NCBI GenBank assembly: GCA_018816605.1
Contig: JAHIVS010000169.1
Location: forward strand, 1 to 12,978
Direction of reading: 5' to 3'
DNA from: Pseudomonadota bacterium
GTDB lineage: Bacteria; Desulfobacterota; Desulfobacteria; Desulfobacterales; Desulfobacteraceae
Length of the DNA: 12,978 bases
The number at the start of each line of letters is the position of its first letter. Position 1 is the stretch's first letter. Made by a program: the position numbers and the translations under genes. This document shows positions 1 to 6,519 of the stretch, one piece after another. The notes under the pieces were generated by a model. The model made no database searches. It saw only the letters and a program-made list of their open reading frames with translations, and had not been told where the DNA came from.

Positions 1-783
1 GGTGTGATTAATGGCAATATCCATAAACAGGTACCCATTATAAAAATGGACCGCATCTGCAAGTTCCATGAATTGTTCCAGGGGGGTTGCCGAGGGATCA
101 AACACCGCCAGGGCCGGATCAACTTCCGTAAAATTCAAGGCCGCATAGGGGCTTCCGAACCGCCCCATCCTGGCATAGGTAGTGGGGGTGGGATGTATGG
201 GCAGCAAATGCAGGACCCGGCACCCAAGACGGGAAAAGATAAAGGGAACCTGAGCTTTAAGATCCCTGAACTTGCCTGACTCGGGAATGACGGTATACCC
301 GTTGGCATCCAGGGTTTCAACAATGGAGGCAAACTTATTTTCAGAGGTTTCATCGGATTTGGACCGGCCGAATTGTCGGACAAAGGCATTGTAAATGATA
401 TTGGCACAACAGGTTCCGGCCGGTTCCACATTAAAATAGCAATTACCGCCCGAAGGCCAGATGGGCGTGGTGGATGTTTCCGGAATAAAAAAACATTTTG
501 CCTGGAAAAACCCTGTCTGGTGGCAGGGAAGAACCACCCGAAAAACCGAATCGCTTTCCAATACCATCTGGATATCATACCAGGCACCATCCAGCTTGAT
601 CTCATTTTTTTCGATGCGGTTGATAATCTCTTTTCTTGAAACATGGGCAGACCCCAGATTGGTCCTTACCCATGCCCTGCCCGGAATGACGGCCGGAAGA
701 TACAATTTAAAGGTAATACAGTCTCCGCAATACACCACCCGGGAGTCTCCGGGCGGGGGAGATTGGGTCAACAATATTTCCAT
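1..783 (-). CDS. Glycogen debranching enzyme (amylo-alpha-1,6-glucosidase), N-terminal part
   Basis: The open frame runs from ATG at 783-781 leftwards off the window edge: 261 codons, no stop, so the gene is 3'-truncated here. Residues 1 to about 125 look like a beta-rich N-terminal domain of the type preceding the amylase domain in eukaryote-style debranching enzymes. From about residue 127 (IIYNAFVRQFG) the sequence resembles a GH13 TIM barrel, with PFIFSRLGCRVLHLLPIHP at 180-198 and region I, DIAINH, at 255-260 (D255, N259, H260). Proteins of this family usually exceed 1,300 residues and combine 4-alpha-glucanotransferase and amylo-1,6-glucosidase activities, clearing the branch stubs left by glycogen phosphorylase. 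The gene is divergent from the CBM48-fba-glgP series, which supports the role. A GTG three codons upstream is an alternative start. Another amylase-domain GH13 enzyme cannot be excluded because the C-terminal half is missing. Confidence 0.82.
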   Translation of the reverse strand, partial: MEILLTQSPPPGDSRVVYCGDCITFKLYLPAVIPGRAWVRTNLGSAHVSRKEIINRIEKNEIKLDGAWYDIQMVLESDSVFRVVLPCHQTGFFQAKCFFIPETSTTPIWPSGGNCYFNVEPAGTCCANIIYNAFVRQFGRSKSDETSENKFASIVETLDANGYTVIPESGKFRDLKAQVPFIFSRLGCRVLHLLPIHPTPTTYARMGRFGSPYAALNFTEVDPALAVFDPSATPLEQFMELADAVHFYNGYLFMDIAINHT

Positions 784-899
784 GGATAACACCCCGGCTT
801 TTGCTAAAATGGTTCTTGTTTGGAACGCTCTTTTGATTCCGCGAATTACGAAAAAGAGTATACCATAGCCGTTTTTTTAGTACTATGCCATTTTTCAAA

Positions 900-928
900 A
901 AATTTGGGTTTCCCACAACCCGAAATTT
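900..928. repeat. Hairpin with AAATTT/GGGTT arms
   Basis: AAATTTGGGTT (900-910) can pair with AACCC (917-921) plus AAATTT (923-928), leaving one bulged G and a 6-nt loop. Read on the - strand the stem runs into a short T stretch, giving a weak terminator or attenuator shape upstream of the debranching enzyme. On the + strand it lies just upstream of the promoter-like site at 953-981, so an operator role is equally possible. Function is unknown. Confidence 0.35.
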
Positions 929-952
929 CCAGGGTTCATGTAAAAATTTACT

Positions 953-981
953 TTGTTTTGTTCTATTATATATTGTATACT
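953..981 (+). promoter_or_regulatory. Candidate sigma-70-type promoter for the glycogen gene series
   Basis: TTGTTT (953-958) and TATACT (976-981) are separated by 17 nt. An overlapping alternative is TTTACT (947-952) with TATATT (969-974), spaced 16 nt. The -10 elements match five of six consensus positions and the -35 elements three to four. The site points at the CBM48-fba-glgP genes but is about 350 nt from the first start codon, so the transcript would carry a long leader including the inverted repeats at 1137-1290. Confidence 0.4.
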
Positions 982-1136
982 GTCAATCGTTGAATTGAAT
1001 TTTTTTTTAGATAGTGTCACTGCTTTTTGGATTTATATCTGCTTTTCCATATGAACAATCATTTATATTCGGCATAGGAAACAAAACATGCGGTATATGA
1101 AAATTGCACCGCCGGTTGCGAAAAATCAATAATATG

Positions 1137-1216
1137 GGGTCAGGCTTTCTTTATTGCATTTTGTTCAGTCAAATGCTGAAATAAAGATAAAAAGCACAAC
1201 AAAAGAAGCCCGACCC
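1137..1216. repeat. Compound imperfect palindrome, MITE/REP-like
   Basis: The outer arms GGGTCAGGCTTTCTTT (1137-1152) and AAAGAAGCCCGACCC (1202-1216) are near-perfect inverted complements with one mismatch and one indel. Nested inside, CTTTATT (1149-1155) faces AATAAAG (1180-1186), and GCATTT (1156-1161) faces AAATGC (1171-1176). The whole can form one long imperfect hairpin or cruciform. The GGGGTCAGGCTT end resembles, from memory, the ends of small palindromic repeats scattered in some Desulfobacterota and Geobacter genomes. No transposase is adjacent, so the copy would be non-autonomous and apparently decayed. Confidence 0.5.
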
Positions 1217-1232
1217 GCTCCTGCAAAGCAAA

Positions 1233-1249
1233 AGCCCGCAAGCCGGGCT
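1233..1249 (-). terminator. GC-rich hairpin, terminator-like on the - strand
   Basis: AGCCCG (1233-1238) and CGGGCT (1244-1249) form a perfect 6-bp stem with a 5-nt loop. Read on the - strand it is followed by TTTTGCTTTG, an interrupted T tract like that of a weak intrinsic terminator. It could stop leftward transcription through the divergent region, although no - strand gene feeds into it here. On the + strand it would be one of two hairpins in the leader of the CBM48 gene. Confidence 0.35.
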
Positions 1250-1267
1250 ATAGCCGTTAACGGTTTC

Positions 1268-1290
1268 CAGGTCTTCGCAAGAAGGGCCTG
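1268..1290 (+). other. GNRA-capped hairpin upstream of the CBM48 gene
   Basis: CAGG (1268-1271), a T, and CTTC (1273-1276) pair with GAAG (1281-1284) and CCTG (1287-1290) around a GCAA tetraloop, with a G-U pair and one extra G. The palindrome CCGTTAACGG (1254-1263) lies between it and the previous hairpin. The set looks like a structured RNA leader, but I cannot assign it to a riboswitch family. Confidence 0.35.
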
Positions 1291-1334
1291 TTCAGCAATG
1301 GCAACTGATTATTAAAGTCAAGGAGAGGCAAAAC

Positions 1335-1643
1335 ATGAGCATTAAGAAACAATACTTAAAAACCCGGCCGATCTGTAAAACGACATTCAGGCTTTCCATG
1401 GAAGAAGCCCGGAATGCAAAACATGTTTCCATTGTTGGTGAATTTAATGACTGGAACAAAACAGCAAACCCCATGAAGCCCCTTAAGGATGGAGGCTTTG
1501 TTGCGACCCTTGACCTTGAAACAGGCAGGCAATATCAATTCAGGTATTGTTTTGACCAAATCGCATGGGGAAATGACCCCGGTGCAGATACCTATCTCTA
1601 CTCTTCCTATGGAGACTGTGAAAATTCATTGATCCGCATATGA
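1335..1643 (+). CDS. Free-standing CBM48 / isoamylase-N-type glycogen-binding protein
   Basis: This 102-residue protein is essentially one E-set carbohydrate-binding domain. Residues 29-101 follow the pattern of glycogen-binding modules: VSIVGEFNDWN, PMKPLKDGGF, then QYQFRYCFD, W and a C-terminal ENSLI. Aligned by eye with the AMPK beta-subunit glycogen-binding module, W40 and W78 fall on the two glucan-stacking tryptophans and N97 on the conserved asparagine. There is no catalytic barrel, signal peptide or membrane segment, so it probably acts in the cytoplasm as a glycogen-binding or recruiting subunit. That role is inferred. AAGGAG ends 9 nt before the ATG. It heads the series that continues with aldolase and glycogen phosphorylase; the next gene starts 51 nt downstream. 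Confidence 0.85.
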   Translation: MSIKKQYLKTRPICKTTFRLSMEEARNAKHVSIVGEFNDWNKTANPMKPLKDGGFVATLDLETGRQYQFRYCFDQIAWGNDPGADTYLYSSYGDCENSLIRI

Positions 1644-1694
1644 CAAGAGCACCAAAAAAAATCACAACCCTTCTACCAGACATAAGGAAAAACC

Positions 1695-2687
1695 ATGATA
1701 AATTATAAAGACCTAGGGCTTGTAAATACCCGAACCATGTTTGCCAGGGCGGTAACGGGCGGGTATGCCGTTCCTGCCTACAATTTCAACAACATGGAGC
1801 AACTCCAGGCCATCATCCAGGCCTGTGTGGAGACAAAATCACCGGTGATTCTTCAGGTCTCCTCCGGAGCCAGAAAATATGCCAACCAGACCCTTTTACG
1901 ATATATGGCCCAGGGAGCGGTCGAATATGCCAAGGAATTGGGGGGCGATATCCCCATTGCCCTTCACCTGGACCATGGGGATACGTTTGAATTGTGCAAA
2001 AACTGCATTGAGATGGGATTCTCTTCTATTATGATCGACGGCTCCCACCATGGATATGAACAGAATGTTGAGCTTACGGCCAGGGTGGTTGCCTTTGCCC
2101 ACCAATATGACGTAACGGTTGAAGGAGAGCTGGGCGTGCTGGCCGGTGTTGAAGACGATGTGGCGGCAGAAGCGTCCACCTACACCAACCCGGCCCAGGT
2201 GGAGGACTTTGTCAACAGAACCCGGGTGGATTCTCTGGCCATCTCCATCGGCACCTCCCACGGGGCCAACAAGTTCACGCCAAAACAATGCACTAAAAAT
2301 GCACAGGGGCAGCTGGTTCCGCCCCCCCTGAAATTTGAAATTCTCCACGAGATTGAAAAACGGCTGACCCATTTTCCCATCGTGCTCCACGGCTCTTCTT
2401 CCGTTCCGCAAAAAGAAGTGAACACCATTAATCAGTACGGCGGGAATCTTGACAATGCCATTGGTATTCCGGAAGCGCAGCTCAGAAAAGCCGCAGCACT
2501 CTCGGTGAGCAAAATCAATATTGATTCAGACGGCAGGCTGGCCATGACAGCCGCCATCCGAAAGGTCTTTTTTGAATCCCCCGGGGAATTTGATCCCAGA
2601 AAATATCTGGGCCCTGCCAGAGAATCATTAAAGCAGCTTTATATCCACAAGAACACACATGTTCTGGGATCGGCCGGCAAGGCATAA
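1695..2687 (+). CDS. fba: Class II (zinc) fructose-bisphosphate aldolase
   Basis: The 330-residue enzyme interconverts fructose 1,6-bisphosphate with dihydroxyacetone phosphate and glyceraldehyde 3-phosphate. Class II hallmarks are visible in order: the N-terminal AVPAYNFNN (25-33); HLDHG (91-95) with catalytic D93 and zinc ligand H94; GSHHGYE (116-122); VEGELG (142-147) with its acidic ligand; SHG (188-190) with H189; VLHGSSS (230-236) with H232 and the phosphate-binding glycines; and KINIDSD (273-279). An insertion with QYGG near 247-250 and the ending YIHKNTHVLGSAGKA match the longer class II enzymes seen in Desulfobacterota and some other phyla. AAGGA lies 6 nt before the ATG. No promoter or terminator is evident in the 51-nt gap upstream, so it is probably co-transcribed with the CBM48 gene. 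In an anaerobe it may serve gluconeogenesis towards glycogen as well as glycolysis. Confidence 0.96.
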   Translation: MINYKDLGLVNTRTMFARAVTGGYAVPAYNFNNMEQLQAIIQACVETKSPVILQVSSGARKYANQTLLRYMAQGAVEYAKELGGDIPIALHLDHGDTFELCKNCIEMGFSSIMIDGSHHGYEQNVELTARVVAFAHQYDVTVEGELGVLAGVEDDVAAEASTYTNPAQVEDFVNRTRVDSLAISIGTSHGANKFTPKQCTKNAQGQLVPPPLKFEILHEIEKRLTHFPIVLHGSSSVPQKEVNTINQYGGNLDNAIGIPEAQLRKAAALSVSKINIDSDGRLAMTAAIRKVFFESPGEFDPRKYLGPARESLKQLYIHKNTHVLGSAGKA

Positions 2688-2712
2688 CCATTTCACTATA
2701 AAGGGTCTCAGA

Positions 2713-5175
2713 ATGGATATAACACATACCCAGGAGTTAAGCCAGAGTTCTGCGGCAGAACAACTAAAACAGGAAATTTTCCATAATATTCGGTGCAACC
2801 TTGGCCTTGATCCAGAAGAAATGAGCCGGTACACCTGCTATATGGGGCTGGCCTATAGTTTAAAAGGCCGGTTGATCGATCGATGGATCAACACCCAGAA
2901 GGCGTGCAGGGAGAATTTGTCCAAGCGGGTATTTTATCTTTCCCTTGAATTTCTGCCCGGAAGATTTCTAAAAGATTACCTGATTTCCCTCGGCCTGGAG
3001 GACCTTGCCCGAAGCGTCTTGGCAGACCTTGGCTTTGACCTGAATGCCCTTGAAGAGGAAGAATGGGATGCTGGGCTTGGAAACGGCGGCCTGGGACGGC
3101 TGGCATCCTGTTATATGGATTCCATTGCACGGCTGCGGCTGCCGGGTTACGGATATGGGATCCGCTATGATTTCGGCATTTTTTACCAGGTTCTGAACGA
3201 TGGATATCAGCAGGAAAAAAGCGATAACTGGATGCGGCGGGGTAACCCCTGGCAAATCATCCGCTTTGAAAACGTCCACAAGATCAAATTTTACGGCCGG
3301 TCCGAACCCTACACCGATATTCACGGAAACCGCCGCTTTCACTGGGTGAACACAGAGGATGTCATGGCCATGGCCTGTGATCTCATGGTGCCGGGCTTTG
3401 GAGACGAATTTGTCACCAACATGCGGCTGTGGACCGCCACCTCCAGCCGGGCCTTTGACCTGGAATTCTTCAACCGGGGAGACTATATCGGCGCGGCAGA
3501 GGCAAAAGTGCTGAGCGAATCCATTTCCAAGGTCCTTTATCCCAATGATGCCATTGAAAAAGGCAGGGAACTGCGGCTCAAACAGCAGTATTTTTTTGTT
3601 TCAGCCACCTTGCAGGATATCATCCATCAATATTTAATCGACCACCAGTCTTTTGATGCATTTTCCGACTGGGCCGCCATCCAGCTCAATGACACCCACC
3701 CGGCCGTTGCCATTCCGGAACTGATGCGGCTGCTCATGGACAAGCACGGCTTGGCCTGGGACACCTCCTGGGACATTTGCCGGAAAACCTTTGCCTATAC
3801 CAATCATACCGTATTGCCCGAAGCCCTGGAAACCTGGCCGGTGGATCTGTTCAGCCGATTGCTGCCCAGACACCTGGAAATCATTTATGAAATCAATAAA
3901 TGCTTTCTTGAGGCCTTGGCAAAGGACTACCCCGATGAACCCAATTTATCCACCTGGCTGTCCATTATTTCCGAAGGAAATGAGCGACGGATCCGCATGG
4001 CCCATCTGGCCATCATCGGAAGCCATACGGTCAACGGGGTTGCCGCATTGCATTCCACCATTTTAAAGGCAAGCCTTTTCAAAGAATTCAACCGGGTGTA
4101 TCCCGGCCGGATAAAAAACATCACCAACGGAATCACCCCCAGGCGATGGCTGTATCAATCCAACCCGGGCCTTTCAGATCTTATCACCTCTGTGATCGGT
4201 CCTGACTGGGTTGCAGATCTGGACCTTCTCAAGCAGCTGATCCCCCGGGCCGATGATGCCTCCTTTCAATTGCTCTGGCAACAGGTGAAGCTTGCAAACA
4301 AAAAACGCCTTGCCCGGTATACATTGCGGAAAACAGGACTGGGGGTGAACCCCCATACCCTGTTCGATATCCATGCAAAACGCATGCATGAATACAAACG
4401 ACAGCTGCTCAATATTCTTCATGTGATTCATCTGTACAACCAGATCCGCGAAAACAAAAGCACCCCGGACGTTCCCCGCAGTTTCTTCTTTGCCGGCAAG
4501 GCCGCACCTGCCTATGCCCAGGCAAAGCTGATCATCAAACTGATCACCTCTGTTTCCCAGGCCATAAACCAGGACCCTTTGACCCGGGGAAAACTCAGTG
4601 TCATCTTTCTGCCCAACTATTGCATTTCCCAGGCGGAAAAACTCATTCCCGCAGCCGACATTTCCGAGCAGATCTCCACCGCCGGTCTTGAAGCCTCGGG
4701 CACCGGAAATATGAAATTTTCCTTGAACGGGGCTTTGACCATTGGCACCCTGGACGGTGCCAACGTGGAAATCATGGAAGAAGTCGGAGCGGAGAATATT
4801 TTTATTTTCGGGCTCAAGGCAGACGAAGTCGTTAAGAAAAGACAGGAAGGGTATAACCCGAGAAGGGTGTATGAAGAAGACCCGGAACTCAAACGCGTGG
4901 TTGACATGATTGATTCAGGCTTTTTTTCACCCCATGACCCGGGACTGTTTAAACCCATTGTCCGGTCCCTCGTGGACCAGGGAGATTATTATCTGGTGCT
5001 GGCGGACTTTGCTGCCTATTCCAAAACCCAGCAGGCAGTTGCCATGGCCTATCGGGACCAGAGCCAGTGGACCCGGATGTCCATTCTGAACACAGCCAAC
5101 ATGGGAAAATTCTCCAGTGACAGGGCGGTCCGGGAATATGCCAGAGATATCTGGAAGGCTGTCCCGCTTCCTTAA
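2713..5175 (+). CDS. glgP: Glycogen phosphorylase
   Basis: The 820-residue product has the usual family length (about 800-850) and releases glucose 1-phosphate from the non-reducing ends of alpha-1,4-glucan using pyridoxal phosphate. Motifs include GLGNGGLGRLASCYMDS (121-137), LNDTHPA (325-331), AYTNHTVLPEALE (361-373), NITNGITPRRWL (469-480), KRMHEYKRQLLN (556-567) and the cofactor segment EASGTGNMKFSLNGA (660-674) with the Schiff-base lysine at K668. I chose ATG 2713 rather than the upstream in-frame ATG at 2659. The upstream start would overlap fba by 29 nt and add 18 residues unlike a phosphorylase N-terminus, while AAGGG (2701-2705) sits 7 nt before 2713. The gap to fba is only 25 nt, so the two are very likely co-transcribed. 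Glycogen is the expected substrate, given the debranching enzyme nearby; maltodextrin is the alternative. Confidence 0.97.
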   Translation: MDITHTQELSQSSAAEQLKQEIFHNIRCNLGLDPEEMSRYTCYMGLAYSLKGRLIDRWINTQKACRENLSKRVFYLSLEFLPGRFLKDYLISLGLEDLARSVLADLGFDLNALEEEEWDAGLGNGGLGRLASCYMDSIARLRLPGYGYGIRYDFGIFYQVLNDGYQQEKSDNWMRRGNPWQIIRFENVHKIKFYGRSEPYTDIHGNRRFHWVNTEDVMAMACDLMVPGFGDEFVTNMRLWTATSSRAFDLEFFNRGDYIGAAEAKVLSESISKVLYPNDAIEKGRELRLKQQYFFVSATLQDIIHQYLIDHQSFDAFSDWAAIQLNDTHPAVAIPELMRLLMDKHGLAWDTSWDICRKTFAYTNHTVLPEALETWPVDLFSRLLPRHLEIIYEINKCFLEALAKDYPDEPNLSTWLSIISEGNERRIRMAHLAIIGSHTVNGVAALHSTILKASLFKEFNRVYPGRIKNITNGITPRRWLYQSNPGLSDLITSVIGPDWVADLDLLKQLIPRADDASFQLLWQQVKLANKKRLARYTLRKTGLGVNPHTLFDIHAKRMHEYKRQLLNILHVIHLYNQIRENKSTPDVPRSFFFAGKAAPAYAQAKLIIKLITSVSQAINQDPLTRGKLSVIFLPNYCISQAEKLIPAADISEQISTAGLEASGTGNMKFSLNGALTIGTLDGANVEIMEEVGAENIFIFGLKADEVVKKRQEGYNPRRVYEEDPELKRVVDMIDSGFFSPHDPGLFKPIVRSLVDQGDYYLVLADFAAYSKTQQAVAMAYRDQSQWTRMSILNTANMGKFSSDRAVREYARDIWKAVPLP

Positions 5176-5206
5176 ATAGTTTAAATTATATGGACACGGA
5201 GGAGTG

Positions 5207-6463
5207 ATGAAACCAAACCCAAACGACCCCAATCTGAACCCAGTGACCTTTGCCAGGCTCCCGATATTTGACGGCAAAAAAAATCTCTGGGGATATGAAC
5301 TGGTCTATTATTCTGCCGATGGGGATCAAGGATCAACGTCAGGCCCAAGCAATCGGATCACGCCGGATCTGATGTCAGGCACCTCCCTTGCCCTTGACCA
5401 GACAATGGACAGGGAAAAAAAAATCATGGTGAATTTTTCCCGGAAAAATATACTGGACAACCTTCCCTATACCCTTCCGCCGGGCCGCACGGCCGTTAAA
5501 ATCCCAGACCCGTCCAGTCTTTCGGAATTGCACGTCAAGGCCCTTTCCAAGCTGCAGCAGGATGGATACCAGATGACAATCACCTGGAATAAAAACCATG
5601 GAAAATCTCCTGCAATTTTCGGGCAGACCGACATTATCTGTATGGATATTTCAAACCAGGTGCTGCCCGACCTTGTGGAGATTTGCAGCAAAGCCGCAGA
5701 CTATGGCGCTGTGATGCTGGCGAACCAGGTGGACAGCCAGACCCGATTCGACATCTGCCAGAAAGCGGGGTTTTCTTTTTTCCAGGGCTCTTTTTTCAAA
5801 CAGCCCGAGGATATCTCCGTTAAAAAAATAGTGTCCGGAACCATTTCCAAATTTGAACTCTTGAAAGCCATAGAGCAGAAAGACCCTGATTTTTCAAAGC
5901 TTGCCGTCACCATCCAGGCCGATGTCGCCATCAGTTTCCGCCTGCTCTCCTATCTGAACTCCGCTTCATTCGGGGTCCGGAGAAAAGTGGATTCCATCAA
6001 AGATGCCATTACCATGCTGGGATGGGAAAACCTGAAAACATGGCTCCGGGTGGTGCTCCTTGCCGAAGTCTCGGAGAACCGGCACGCACCGGAACTGATC
6101 TTTCTTTCCGCCCAAAGGGGAAAATTTTTAGAGCAGGTGGGCCTGGCCCATGATTTCTGGGGATTTGAACCGGACTCCCTGTTCCTGCTGGGCATGTTTT
6201 CCCTTTTGGATGCGCTGCTGAACCAGCCCATGGCCGAGGTTGTAAAATACCTGCCCCTTGCCGACAAGCTCAAAGGCGCCCTTTGCATGGTGGACAACAA
6301 CGAATATGTTCCCCTCTTGAAACTGGCACGCCTTTTTGAGGAAGCGGCATTTGAACAAAGCGATACCATGATCAATCAGCTGGGGCTTGATACCATAAAA
6401 ACAAAACAAGCCTATTGCAGCGCCATTGACTGGGCCAACAAGCTGGCCAAAATGTCGGTATAA
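5207..6463 (+). CDS. Degenerate EAL + HDOD domain signalling protein (YuxH-like)
   Basis: The 418-residue protein has the two-domain layout of YuxH-type proteins. Residues about 13-200 form a vestigial EAL domain: FARLPIFDGKKNLWGYELVY at the start, MVNFSR (74-79) in the first metal-binding strand, and AGFSFFQGSFFKQP (187-200), the usual EAL tail. The catalytic signature is lost: EAL reads YEL, the DDFG-type segment reads ITWNKN (124-129), and the later EGVE reads NQVD. It should therefore lack c-di-GMP phosphodiesterase activity. Residues about 213-400 are an HDOD domain, with LLSYLNSASFG (246-256) and AITMLGWENLKTWL (267-280). HDOD domains are non-enzymatic relatives of HD-GYP that act in signalling. 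The start is ATG 5207, with GGAGG at 5198-5202; a GTG at 5204 is less likely. It follows glgP by 31 nt, suggesting co-transcription, but a role in glycogen control is only inferred. Confidence 0.9.
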   Translation: MKPNPNDPNLNPVTFARLPIFDGKKNLWGYELVYYSADGDQGSTSGPSNRITPDLMSGTSLALDQTMDREKKIMVNFSRKNILDNLPYTLPPGRTAVKIPDPSSLSELHVKALSKLQQDGYQMTITWNKNHGKSPAIFGQTDIICMDISNQVLPDLVEICSKAADYGAVMLANQVDSQTRFDICQKAGFSFFQGSFFKQPEDISVKKIVSGTISKFELLKAIEQKDPDFSKLAVTIQADVAISFRLLSYLNSASFGVRRKVDSIKDAITMLGWENLKTWLRVVLLAEVSENRHAPELIFLSAQRGKFLEQVGLAHDFWGFEPDSLFLLGMFSLLDALLNQPMAEVVKYLPLADKLKGALCMVDNNEYVPLLKLARLFEEAAFEQSDTMINQLGLDTIKTKQAYCSAIDWANKLAKMSV

Positions 6464-6482
6464 AAATTAATAGCATCGCATC

Positions 6483-6511
6483 TTGACCAAACCCATGGGA
6501 ACTCCTATAGT
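6483..6511 (+). promoter_or_regulatory. mnmG promoter
   Basis: TTGACC (6483-6488) and TATAGT (6506-6511), five of six consensus bases each, are spaced by 17 nt. Transcription would start around 6517-6520, at or just before the mnmG ATG (6520), giving a leaderless or nearly leaderless mRNA. Confidence 0.7.
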
Positions 6512-6519
6512 ACACGGTT

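Larger units (their letters stand above)
784..1334. other. Divergent intergenic region without a gene
   Basis: This 551-nt AT-rich stretch separates the leftward debranching enzyme from the rightward CBM48 gene. I find no credible protein gene in it. It holds a hairpin (900-928), a rightward promoter-like site (953-981), a compound inverted repeat (1137-1216), two GC-rich hairpins (1233-1249 and 1268-1290) and the ribosome binding site of the CBM48 gene (AAGGAG at 1320-1325). On the - strand, TATACT at 862-857 could be the -10 of the debranching enzyme promoter, but I see no convincing -35 for it. Confidence 0.7.

Noticed and set aside
135..644. Long - strand open frame of 169 codons
   Set aside because: It is a shifted frame within the debranching enzyme gene. 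The true frame starts at 783, shows GH13 motifs and continues past the window edge.
1218..1310. c-di-GMP-I (GEMM) riboswitch, suggested by GCAAAG, a GNRA-capped hairpin and the EAL-HDOD gene downstream
   Set aside because: The conserved junction between the two helices and a closing P1 stem could not be found, so the resemblance is superficial.
2659..2712. Upstream in-frame ATG for glgP
   Set aside because: It overlaps fba, adds 18 residues unlike a phosphorylase N-terminus and has a poorer ribosome binding site than ATG 2713.
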